Positions 24,119 to 35,478 of a stretch of 64,000 nt of DNA are shown piece by piece. The position numbers were made by a program, and so were the translations under genes. Position 1 is the stretch's first letter; every line of letters starts with the position of its first letter. The stretch lies in contig NC_132970.1 in the NCBI RefSeq assembly GCF_047496725.1, positions 10,685,501-10,749,500 of the forward strand, in the 5' to 3' direction. The notes under the pieces were generated by a model. It ran no database searches. It had not been told where the DNA came from and worked only from the letters and a program-made list of their open reading frames with translations. This DNA is from Anoplolepis gracilipes. Its lineage: Eukaryota; Arthropoda; Insecta; Hymenoptera; Formicidae.

Positions 24119-26046
24119 CATTATTCTCTCTCGATACTCTATACATATATAATTTAAATGTGTAAAATTTATTAAAAAAATAGTAATATCGATAGTAATT
24201 TTAATTGTTGAGAAAAGAAAGTTTTTTTATAAATCATTTTCATTATTATAATTCTATATTATTGTTTTGCACTGAGTAATGTCTTCTTTTGTTTGTTGTC
24301 ATTTTATGGAAACTTGCGTTACATGGAACTTCCGTCACGTGGAACTTTTGAACGACAAGTCCATTCTTTTTTTTTTCTTTTTTGCATCAACTTATGTGAA
24401 CTTAACACCAGACTTTTAAAAAATTAATATTTTAATACGGAAAATAATAATTAATAATATTTTATTTATAGTTGTTGATAGTAATACTAATTTTGTTTGC
24501 AGTTTTATCCATTAAAAAATACAAAAATTTTGAAAAATGATCCGTCGTTAAGACATTTCAAATCCATTTGCGAAACTTGATTTTATTGTTACTTTTGTCG
24601 ATTTAGAATCGTTTGTAGTAATCATTTGTAGTTATTTGCATTTTATAAATTTTGTAAAGCTTGTAGTTTGTAAATTTTATTTTCATTTATAATTGTATGT
24701 TCACAAGATATAATTATTTAAACAATTGTGTTACAAGGCAAATTTGTCTTTTCAAGATATCTTAAAACAAATCAATGCAATTACAAATGAAAGGAAAATC
24801 ACTACAAACAACTATATATATAAACGATTCTAAATCGAGTCCCGCTAGTCGTTTCTAGTTCCAAAATCTTAAAAATTAATAAAATTCCTCTGTAGCACAA
24901 AATTGTTATATAAATAATTATGTCTCGCGAACGATGAAGTTACAAATAAAACAACATTATAAACGAGTCTAAATCCAGCAAGCGAATTCGAAATATTTCA
25001 ATATCGGAAGCTATTTTTAAAATTTTTGTATTTTTTAATGGACAAAACTATAAACAAAATTATTTTTACTACAAACTAAAAATAAAATGTTACTATTGTC
25101 CGTATACGATATTAAAAAATTAATTTTAAAGTCGGATCTCCTCTCCCTCTTTCTTTACTTACAAGTCCGCATATGCAAGATCAAAAGCAAGCTTTCTTTA
25201 TTAATCGATCCTAGCAGATCGAGAAACTTTTATACAAACATATAATCTTAACATTGATATTACATTATCGAATTGAGAATTCTTTTTTTGTACAGGAATT
25301 TGTGATCTAATCATCACGCTAAATGATATTTACGGTCTTCATCTGCTCTTTTGCTCGGCAAATTGTTTCACCATGGTCGTGGCTACGCTATTTAGAATTT
25401 ATATGGGCGTTGTAGAAAAAAATTATGCATTTATGCTGATAAACAATATTCTTTGGATTTTATACGCCGTGAAATTCAGTCTATTATGTTGGACCTGTAC
25501 ACTTGCGCGTCAAGAATCCGACAAGACTGGAGATATTATATATAAGATTTTATTAAATTACAAGCCAAAGGACACGAAAAATCAATCGAGTCTAGAAATA
25601 CTACCGGAAAACCAAGACGCTGAACAAAATTCTAATAGAAGCAGCAGTTACAATGTAAACTACATTGTCATGGAAAAGTTTCAGCGTAAAATTTTGGACC
25701 AAAAATATGTCAGAAACGAGGTCAATGATTTTTCGATTCAATTACAACAGCATCAGCATCGAGTAACAATTACTGCTTGCAACTTTTTCGAAATGAATAA
25801 TGCTCTACTTACTGGTGTAAGTATATACGATCATTATTATCTATAAAACAGATTAGCTTTGTAGTTTATAATACCTAGTATGTATAATTAACAGCACACA
25901 CTAACATAATAAAATAAGTAATAATAATAATATAATTTCTTTTTCAGTTTATCGGTGTGATTACTACTTACTTAATAATTCTCGTTCAATTTTATCGACC
26001 TGGACATAGCAATAATGACAATAACTCAATAGCAAACGCTGAGTAG
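23219..26046 (+). CDS. Gustatory receptor (insect 7-TM chemoreceptor family)
   Basis: Three exons keep frame: 23219-23921, 25296-25816 and 25948-26046 (TAG), giving 440 residues. Seen: about seven hydrophobic segments (for example AVTIILRIIHFAICSVIVAY, VELLAILATFACGPLFLII). The C-terminal family signature ends ALLTG|FIGVITTYLIILVQF, and TYhhhhhQF is the hallmark of insect Grs. It is preceded by the usual EVNDFSIQLQQHQHRVTITACNFFEMNN pre-TM7 block. Family knowledge: these are ligand-gated cation channels of taste or internal chemosensory neurons with an intracellular N-terminus. Ligand and subfamily are not assigned. The intracellular loop before TM7 is long and polar (KPKDTKNQSSLEILPENQD...). 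The ATG at 23219 gives a short acidic N-terminus typical of the family. The exon phases (1 then 0) suit the family. No disruption is seen. Confidence 0.85.
23922..25295 (+). other. Gustatory receptor intron 1, with fold-back repeat
   Basis: Contains a palindromic compound microsatellite at about 24028-24118, (TC)n-(TA)n-(GA)n. It also contains a larger imperfect palindrome with arms at about 24451-24532 and 25019-25098 and inner arms near 24599-24620 and 24800-24838. No coding sequence seen. Confidence 0.6.
24451..25098. repeat. Imperfect concentric palindrome in the gustatory receptor intron
   Basis: The outer left arm (CCATTAAAAAATACAAAAATTTT at 24509-24531) is matched inverted by AAAATTTTTGTATTTTTTAATGG at 25019-25041. 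The match continues outward with ATTTTGTTTGCAG / CTATAAACAAAAT. Inner arms CGATTTAGAATCGTTTGTAG and, inverted, AAACGATTCTAAATCG lie nearer the centre. It looks like a non-autonomous fold-back element. Confidence 0.55.
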
Positions 26047-26426
26047 GTATCACGCTTTAAATAACACTAAAAATGAGAAACAAAAAAATATTTACATATA
26101 TACACATATAAACTAAACAAAATGTTTATTATATTATTATATTTATTATTATATTTATTATTATATTTATTATATTTATTATGTTAATTTATTAATATCT
26201 TATAAATATAATAAATTTAAAATATTACTTTATTTATAACTTTATTTATAATTATAATAAATTTATTATACCAAAAAATAACTCTTCTTATAACAATCTT
26301 TAAAAATAAAAAATCTTATTTTACAAAATATGAACTGAAATGACTATATTAGACATAAATACGCGTTGTAAAATGAGATATAATGTAATATTGTTTAAGC
26401 TGTACGAGAAGAAAGTAATAATCGAT

Positions 26427-29422
26427 TTAATCAACTTCTTCAATAGTCGGTCCAGCACCACCGGCGCCAGGGTTAGGTCCTGCTCCTCCAGCTCCGGGGA
26501 AACCACCGGGTGCCCCACCGCTTTGATAAAGCTTTGTAACGATAGGATTGCAAATAGCCTCCAGTTCTTTCTGTTTGTCGGTGAACTCTTCCTTCTCCGC
26601 TAATTGATTAGCGTCTAACCACGAGATAATTTCGTTACACTTGGAAATAACTTTTTCCTTGTCGGACGCATCAATCTTATCTTTAATCTTGTCATCCTCG
26701 ATCGTGGTCTTCATGTTAAAGCAATACGACTCGAGAGCGTTTTTAGCAGTAATTCTCTCTCGTTGCTGTTCATCTTCTGACCGATATTTGTCGGCTTCAT
26801 TTACCATCCTCTCTATCTCCTCCTTCGATAAACGTCCCTTGTCATTAGTAATCGTGATCTTATTTTCTTTGCCTGTAGATTTCTCAATCGCAGAGACATT
26901 CAATATGCCTATAAAATAAAATATAGAAATGTAAGAACTATATTAAATTTAATAATCAAATATATTAAATAATTTTTTTATTATAAAAAAATTAATATTT
27001 GAAATATATTAAACTTACCATTCGCATCGATATCAAAAGTAACTTCAATTTGCGGTACACCTCTAGGCGCCGGTGGTATTCCAGTTAACTCGAATTTGCC
27101 GAGGATATTATTATCTTTGGTCATAGCTCTTTCTCCTTCGTAGACTTGGATAAGTACTCCCGGTTGATTGTCGGAATACGTGGTGAACGTCTGAGTCTGC
27201 TTCGTTGGTATCGTCGTATTCCTCTTGATCAAAGTAGTCATGACACCACCAGCGGTTTCAATACCCAATGATAATGGGGTTACGTCTAGCAAAAGTAGAT
27301 CTTGAACTTCTTCGGACTTGTCACCGTGCAAAATAGCCGCCTGAACTGCTGCACCATAAGCGACGGCTTCATCCGGATTAATGGATTTATTCAGCTCTTT
27401 GCCGTTAAAGAAATCTTGAAGTAACTTCTGAATCTTCGGTATCCTAGTAGAGCCACCGACTAGAACTATGCTGTGAACTTGAGCCTTGTCCATCTTTGCG
27501 TCTCTAAGCGCTTTCTCGACTGGTTCAAGAGTGCTTCTGAACAGATCGGCACAAAGTTCCTCGAATCTAGCTCTAGTAATCGACGTGTAGAAATCTATAC
27601 CCTCGAACAACGAGTCAATCTCAATGCTCGCTTGCGTCGACGAGCTTAATGTTCTCTTAGCCCTTTCGCAAGCTGTTCTCAGACGTCTCAGAGCTCTCTT
27701 ATTAGAGCTCAAGTCCTTCTTGTACTTCCTCTTAAATTCTTGCACAAAGTGATTCACCATTCGATTGTCAAAGTCCTCGCCACCGAGATGCGTATCACCA
27801 GCCGTAGATTTTACTTCAAAGATGCCATCCTCAATTGTCAAAATTGACACGTCGAATGTACCACCGCCCAAGTCGAAGATCAAGACGTTCTTTTCGCCTG
27901 CGGCCTTCTTATCGAGACCGTACGCTATCGCAGCCGCCGTCGGTTCATTTATTATCCTGAGAACATTCAGACCAGCGATAGCGCCGGCATCCTTCGTCGC
28001 CTGCCTTTGAGAGTCATTGAAATAAGCTGGTACAGTAATAACGGCGTTCGTCACGGTTTTGCCCAAATATGCCTCTGCCGTTTCCTTCATCTTTGTTAGA
28101 ACCATTGAGGACACCTCTTCGGGGAAGAAAGTTTTCGTCTCGCCTTTGTAAGACACCTTGATCTTTGGTTTGCCTCCCTCATTAACTACCGTGAACGGCC
28201 AATGCTTCATGTCACTCTGTACCGTCGCATCATCGAACCGGCGACCGATTAAACGCTTCGCATCTTTAGAGAGATAAAAAATTATAAAAAATTATAAGTT
28301 GTCTTTTTTTTAAAAATCGTTTCTTGCCATGCAAAAATATGTCGTGTAGTAACTAGAAATAAAGATGTGGATTATATCGGATATTGAAGGAATAGTGCAG
28401 AATGGTGAATTATTGCCTAATCAAAAAATATATAATATTTGCCAGCTTTGATTTGTATAATTATAAAGTAATTTTATTTAAAGAAAATGTTATTCAAGGA
28501 AAAAATTTAAGTAATTTACTTACTGCAAGTTTTATTAATTATAAATAATTATAATAGATAAAAATTATAATTATAATTAATAAATAAAAATTTTTTAAAT
28601 ATTATGCGTTAAACATAATATGCATATTCGTAAAAACGTATTACGTAATTTGTTCATTACGTAAAAATTAATAAATGTTCGATATTTAGCAAAAAATATG
28701 TGAATCATCATTTTGATTTCAATCCAACATGAATCAGTAACTAGTGTTTATCGCTGGCGTAAATTAGGATTATATAAAACTGTGACGTATATAAACGTCA
28801 AAATGCCCGGTTATAATGTAAAGGATGAAAATGAGCAGGCGGAAAAAAAGAGGAAATTGCATGCACAATGAATAGGTGCTGCAAGGTTGTACAAGGTCAC
28901 TCAATGCAGTAAGATACACAATCGATACATACTATAGTATAGTATAGTATAGTATAGTCATTTAAGGTCGATAAATTCGAAAGAATCGAAAAAAAGCAAA
29001 TGACAATCTTGGTATTAAAATAATTTTTATATCTAATATGTCAAAGTTGTAAACATACACGTTTAATATAATTTTAAAACTCTCCATTAAAAAATAAGAT
29101 TTTTTTATTAAGATATATAAAATGATAAAACATCAAAACTCTTATTAAACTACTATATGTCGTACGATTGCAATATGTATAAATGTCACGCACATTGCAT
29201 GAGAACTTTTCACTTACCAAAAATTGTGTTGCTGGGGTTCATGGCAACCTGGTTTTTCGCCGCATCACCGATCAACCGTTCAGTATCGGTAAAAGCTACG
29301 TAGCTTGGTGTAGTCCGGTTGCCTTGATCATTGGCGATAATTTCCACCTTTCCGTGTTGGAAGACACCCACGCAAGAATACGTGGTGCCCAGGTCGATTC
29401 CAATTGCCGGTGCTTTCGACAT
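26427..29422 (-). CDS. Hsc70-4: Heat shock cognate 70 kDa protein, cytosolic
   Basis: Three coding exons on the minus strand, 29422-29218, 28263-27019 and 26908-26427, join in frame to 643 residues, the normal length for a cytosolic Hsp70. Seen: the three family signatures, IDLGTTYS near residue 9, IFDLGGGTFDVSIL near 200 and VLVGGSTRIPKIQKLL near 340; a substrate-binding domain; a Gly/Ala/Pro-rich tail; and the terminal EEVD that binds TPR co-chaperones and marks the cytosolic/nuclear form. Function: ATP-dependent folding and clathrin uncoating with DnaJ partners. Introns plus the GPTIEEVD end fit the cognate (Hsc70-4) group. However, the promoter near 30.3 kb carries a heat-shock element, so stress inducibility is likely (inference). 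A 5' UTR intron of about 0.8 kb probably separates that promoter from the ATG. Another Hsc70-4-like paralogue may exist elsewhere. Confidence 0.95.
28929..28958. repeat. (TATAG)n minisatellite
   Basis: About five tandem copies of TATAG in Hsc70 intron 1 (28264-29217). The rest of that intron is AT-rich with nothing else seen. Confidence 0.85.
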
Positions 29423-30311
29423 TGTTATCCTTCTCTCTTACGAGTAATATCCCTATTAGATACTGAAATCGTAATATATGATATGAGTTAGATGTACATT
29501 ATAATAAAAACAGTTTAATTAATTTAACCTCAAGCGATTAAAGTTAGATCGATTGAATTGTCAAGTACTTCGCGTTCGAAATAATGTGACGTTGTAATAA
29601 CACATTATTGTTATGCTTCTCGAATAATCGATTAATTTCTCAACAATTTCCTTGATAGAATTACTTTTTTATAGTTATAAAATTATATTATGATATATTT
29701 CTAAATAATATTATTGTAAGAAGTTGGTAAATTTATCATTTATTCAACATCTATAATTTTGTAAAAGCGCTTTTCCATTACGACTAATTACATATTGCGT
29801 CGTTACATTCTTCGTCTAGAAACGGTATGTTAAACATTATGAAACCAAAAAATTATCATTTAAAGGTAATAACAATAATATTCCTTAGTTATAAATCAAA
29901 TAAATTCTGATAAAATTGCACTTCCACATAATTTTTTACACATCTAAAATACAATTTTAAATTTCAACAGAAACTTATATAATGAGAAAAAAAGAGATTA
30001 TATACACATTAAATCTATTAAAATAAACAAATTTTAATAATCACAAAAGAAACTGAAACTTAAAAATTTAGTTTTAACATCTTTACTTTGAAAAGTTTCG
30101 CGGAAAGCAAAAGTTACGACGCAGTTATCAGAAAAGAATTAACCTGCGATTTATTGGTTTTACACGAAACTATAATTTTTTTAAAGCTGAATACAGGACA
30201 CGAAATATTCACCTTGCAGGATTTTTATCACGTAGATGATTTACTCTGCGAGTCGATACTAAAATCTAGACACTTGAGTACACTCGCACTTATTGCGTTC
30301 GTTGAGAAAAC
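29423..30311 (-). other. Probable 5' UTR intron of the Hsc70 gene
   Basis: AT-rich non-coding DNA between the Hsc70 ATG and its promoter. On the minus strand CTGCAAG|GTGAAT near 30213-30219 is a plausible donor for a leader exon starting near 30312. The acceptor just upstream of the ATG is not resolved. Confidence 0.4.
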
Positions 30312-30386
30312 TGATGACGCGAGCCTCGCGACTCGCTTTTAATATACTGAATCGCCCGCTTCGAGAAGCTTCTGCGGATGACCAAT
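30312..30386 (-). promoter_or_regulatory. Heat-shock promoter of Hsc70: HSE, TATA, initiator
   Basis: At 30360-30372 three alternating heat-shock units, TTC-GA-GAA-GC-TTC, form a perfect HSF trimer site. On the minus strand a TATA-like TATATTAAAA spans 30346-30337, and an arthropod initiator TCAGTT spans 30314-30309 with its A at 30312, about 31 bases downstream. A CCAAT motif (plus strand) lies at 30382-30386. Order and spacing match classical hsp70 promoters. The start site is inferred. Confidence 0.65.
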
Positions 30387-31854
30387 CGCGGCGCGATTTC
30401 TCGAGTCCTCGAGATGTTTCCAGCGCATGCGTCAGACGTAGGAGAAATAAGGAGACAGAAAAAGAGGGATAAAGATACATGAACGTAGGAAAATATTGGA
30501 CCAAGTCACATGCTATATAGAATATCCACGGCCCACGGCTATAATTAACTGCGTAAATTACGTTATTCCTTTCGTTGAAATATAACGCAGTAAAGAACGC
30601 TTGTTTGTTAAATATCGATTAGTTGTATACATATAGATATTAGATAAAATCATTCGCGTATTTTCTAGAAATGGAAAGAAATCACGCGATAGAGCCTGCT
30701 AGAATAAAATCAATCGCGTTTGTCACAGACGGGAAGAATCTTTAATATTCGAGAAAACGCGAGATACGATTTATTAAACTTACTTTTTTATGCATACTTT
30801 ATTTTTCTGGCAATGCTTCAATTTGTTTTATGGTAATAGCCCACACACAAAGCCAAACGTTAAATGGAAAATACCTGCAGATAAAGAAATATAAACATTT
30901 ACTATTATATCATCATTACATAACTTCTAGATTTTAATGCGACGAGCTTCATTATCATAGCAAAGAGAATATTCTTAGATTGTTATAATGAATAATAATA
31001 TTTTTATTTTCATATCAAAAAATAAAAATTTGAAATAGAATAAAAGATTCAAAAAATTTCCTTAAAACCTAACCAATTATGAGAAGGAAGATATAAGTTG
31101 ACAATAAATTTGATTCAATCAAAATGTTTGACCGAAAATATAAAACTACATACTCTACTTATAAAGATCTTCGTAAAATATATGTATATTCCGAACGACT
31201 CTAACAAAAATAGCAAACAATTTTACTGAAAAAGCACGATAAAAATAGCTCTTACGATACACAAAATATAACACGAAGTTACACCAACGCCATCTAACAT
31301 TTATAAACTTTGTTAGCTGGCATTTTATTTGTCGTGTTCTATTTAATCGACTGAAGATAAGAAGTGCTATCTATCGATTTAGGTTCAGTGTAAAATTACA
31401 CTGGATCACGAAATATAATAGAAGTGATAGAAGTTTAACAGCTGATTCATACAATATAATACAATTAATTTATCCTATTATTTAGCTTTTACTGTACGTA
31501 ACGTAAACCATTTCGAGTATTCAATCACGACATCTCATCTATATTCTATATTTTATTCTATTATATCAATATTGGTTGACTAAAGCTAGTAGTTGCTCGT
31601 CGGACATGACAAGTTAGCCTTCGTGGCTTTCCTGTTTGATAAACTATCATACTATATCGTAGAAATGCTCCGATTGTCATACTATTAAACACTTTAACTA
31701 TCAACTGTGCAGTACAAATTCAATTATAACGTGCAAGTAATAGTTATGTGCATTATGTGATATACAATTGAATGACAATACAGTTTCGAGCTCATGCTTT
31801 GTGAGTGTAAACATTAACTCACACTCGTATCCAGGTATCAGCAGGTCTTCCGTT
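30387..31854. other. Intergenic spacer between divergent Hsc70 and ICA69
   Basis: Moderately AT-rich. It carries the upstream part of the Hsc70 promoter on the left (CGAGTCCTCGAG near 30412) and the ICA69 leader on the right. No other gene seen. Confidence 0.5.
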
Positions 31855-34612
31855 ATGAATGCTTAGTAAGTTTTCCTTTTTTTTTCTTATCTAGATTTCA
31901 TTGTCCTATAATGCTTGGCTTGGGGTTATTTTATTGATAAGCACGTTGCATGTAAGTACAGAGGCGAAAAAAGGGCTTGGAAAGCAAGATAATAATTGTC
32001 ATTTTTTTAATCCAAATGAGTTCTAACTATTCTAAATCAATATGGTATTATCATCTTATCATGTTATTAATAGATATCGTGTAAATTGGTTATATTTTTT
32101 ACATTATGAATTTATTTCTTCATTGCCATTGCTTAAAAAAATCAGATATATTATCTATAAACTTTATAAATTTGTAAATTTAACATATTTCACATTATTA
32201 ATTAAAAAAAAATTATATATATATATAATCAACAGGTTTATTTGAATAATTATTCAACACCAATAAAACTAGATATATATTTTAGTATATTTAATTTTTT
32301 TGTAATAATAGAAATAGATTTAAATTTATCATTTAAATTCTTTTCACATACATATTCTCTTTAATCGTACTTGATTATTATTATATTAATATAATACATA
32401 TTGATTAATATATTTAACAATAATATATATTGATAAAACTTATACAAAATTTCTTTATATCCTGTATATAGTAACAGAGGTACTCCAGGTATATCAGGAA
32501 ATACCTTTGATTGTTGGGTTCAAAAGAATAATATACATGATGATTCTGCTATAACAAAGATGCAACATCAATTCTGGGTGACAAAACAGGCTTTGTCTCG
32601 GAAATTAGGAAAGAAAGAGGACGAATGTATAATTGCTTCGGATGCTGAACTGGATGCAAAGCTAGAATTGTTTCGCAGTATCCAAGAATCTTGTTCTTAC
32701 TTACAAAGGGTTATTGACAGATACCAAGAAAGATTATGCAGTGCGTTTTAACACAATTTCTAATAAAGAATAATATATTAATATTATCATTCTCTCTAAC
32801 ATATCTGTATATATCTTTTCTTTAACAAATATAAGGTTTAAGGATATATCTAGAATATTATGATAATGTAATAATTTTTAAACATTCTGTATAGATTTAG
32901 CTCAGGAGGAAAATGCAATGGGACGTTTCTTGAAAGATGCTGGGAAGCAAGATAAAACTCGTGCTGGCAAAATGATGTCAGCAGTTGGAAAATCCTTATC
33001 CTATTCAGGTCAACAAAGACTTGCCTTGAGAGCTCCTTTAGGCCGATTGTATCAAGAAGTAGAAACATTTAGGCAAAGAGCTATTGAAGATACATTACAA
33101 AATGTGCAAGCGATGGAAAAAGCTCGAACAGAATATCGAGCTGCTTTGTCATGGATGAAAAATATTTCTCAAGATTTAGATCCAGATACATCCAAACAAG
33201 TAGAGAGATTTAAAAAAGTTCAAGCACGTGTCAAACAGTAAGTTCCATTCATGTAACATTTATTCCCATTCCTGTATGTGATTTTGCATATGCATATAAA
33301 ATATGATCACAGAGACTTAGTCTCAATTTCCTTTCTTTTATCTATTATATTTAATTGCATATGCTATTTATTTTTATAAATTTAATTACATGTTCAAAAA
33401 AAGTTTTTATATCAGAAAATTTTTTATCTGTCAATTTAGGGGCAAATTAACTTTTGACAATCTGGCCTTTGACTGTCTTCAGAAGGTTGACTTATTAGCA
33501 GCGGCAAGGTGCAATATGTTCAGTCATGCCTTAGTTTTATATCAAACCACACTTCTGAATTTTACAAAGAAATCTGCACAAGCATACTCTACGATAGCAA
33601 ACAGCTTCAAAGGCTATCAACATTTTGATTTCACAGTTGTACGAGAACTAGCTGAGACTTCTAGTAAATTAGCACAAGAAACAGGTGGTGATGACGATGC
33701 AGAGAATAAGGATAAGTAAGTTATAAAATGAAAATAAATATCATGTTGTCATTTTTGTCATGATATCAATTTTTATAGATTACCATTTTTTGATATGGAT
33801 TATCATGATGATGTTGAGGAGGCACAAGAAGCTACTACAAATTCAGAAAGTATATCAGAGAAAACTAAGCAAAATGAGAAGCTCTTGGATATAGAAAATG
33901 AACCAAAGGATATATTAATAAATTTAGATACGCCCGCAAATTCTTCGAGGAATGGAATTGTGAATACTAATGATACAGAAAATGATAAAGGTCTTGAAGA
34001 GTTCTTTGGAAATCTAATCTTAGAAAAAGATGTCTCAAATAATACTGGACAATCTATTAAAAAAACCGAGGAAAATAATCATTCCACATTTAAGAAAAGC
34101 TCTGAAGAGCAGAAATTAGCAATGAATATATTTGAAGAGTGCAATACAGATTTTAATTTAACTGATTTACCATTGTTATCATCAGAAGCTCAACAGCAGC
34201 AATCGTTAAATTTATTGGCTTCCGAAAGTGCAGCGTTATTTGATGAAATTCTGAATGATAAACAACAATGCACAAATAATGATTGGGAAGGCATATCAAA
34301 TGATACTTTTCTGCCGCCAAACATTTTGAAACAAAGTTTAGGAGATGCAGCGCTAGGTATGGGACAGAAAAGTACCACAACTAATAACATGGACGACAAA
34401 GTAAGTATCAGTAAATTTAATTAAAAATAGTAATAACCCCTTTTCCTTCCCTTCTCGCGCTCCGCACAATTAATATCACAATATTCTTTTCATAGAAAAA
34501 GAACAAGACTGGAAAGCAAAAAGGTAATTCGTGGTTGGACTTATTTGCAGAATTGGATCCATTGGCTAATCCAATGGAGAATATTTCCAGCGATAGTAAT
34601 GCTTCTGCTTAA
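31855..34612 (+). CDS. ICA69: ICA69, AH/BAR-domain protein of dense-core vesicle trafficking
   Basis: Six coding exons: 31855-31865, 32472-32740, 32895-33237, 33440-33715, 33779-34400 and 34496-34612 (TAA), giving 545 residues. Seen: the conserved block KKEDECIIASDAELDAKLELF, then LAQEENAMGRFL, DKTRAGKMM, GQQRLALRAPL and LYQEVETFRQRAIEDT, and TEYRAALSWMKNISQDLDPD. This is the AH/BAR-like helical domain (about residues 25-270) of islet cell autoantigen 1. A long acidic Asn/Gln/Ser-rich linker follows, then the conserved C-terminus WLDLFAELDPLANP. Known of the family: it binds PICK1 and Rab2 and acts at the Golgi and on secretory granules. The first coding exon has only 11 nt (Met-Asn-Ala plus TA) and completes Tyr across the junction. 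It is chosen because ATG, donor GTAAGT and phase all fit. The protein is longer than the human one (about 480), mostly in the linker. Confidence 0.9.
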
Positions 34613-35478
34613 TTCATAATGCATTTTAATAATAATATTATCCTGACACTCTGGTTACTTGATATTTATAACAATAAGGAAAACTAATCAAGTTATCATT
34701 TATTGTCAATAAGTATCATAACACAGTGAATGCATAATTCAATGTTTTTTCTTGGTATAAGTTTGTATCAGTATTTACAGTTTGTAAACTTTGAAACTTA
34801 ACATTCCAGATTTTTTTTTAATAGAATTGTCATAAGAATCAAAACTATTTAAATTACATGAATCTTTTCATATAAGCTAGAGACACATACCAAAGATATA
34901 AAATTTAATGTTTATTGAACATTATGCTAGTCATATATATATATATATATATATTTTTTTTTCTTTCAAATATATATTACAAAATCTTCAATATAAATAA
35001 ATTTATTATGGAGTTCTTCGTAGTATTCTAACAGACATATCCACACACAGGAATGGAAGTATAGTACATAAGTATACGTGCTTTCTGTTTATTTCAAGTT
35101 TTCTTTTCATGATTTTATTCTTTTAACTTTTTTCTTATTGCATATCAATCCATAACATCTGAAGCCTCTGCTTGTAAACTAATATTTTAAATTAATAGAT
35201 ATCAAATACATCTCTTTCAAGAAAAACAAAGAAATTGTATATATATAATATATTTTTTCATTATTTTTTGTATTAAATTAAATAAATATTATACAAACGA
35301 GTTACAGGCATAGGCTCAGAAATATCAATTTGTTCAATCTTGTTTATAACTTTCAAGTACTTATACATCATCAACCGAGGTAATCACAGTATTAATGCTA
35401 AAGTCGTAATGTATTTCAAATATAAAAAAGACACTTGAAATCATCCGAAATTTAATCTTCGTCCGCAACGTTTCAAGT
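34613..35478. other. Convergent 3' regions of ICA69 and ARMC8
   Basis: AT-rich 3' UTR and spacer with a short (TA)n tract at about 34936-34955. No gene seen. Confidence 0.5.

Noticed and set aside
27765..28010. Plus-strand ORF opposite the Hsc70 ATPase domain
   Set aside because: Antisense shadow of a highly conserved exon.
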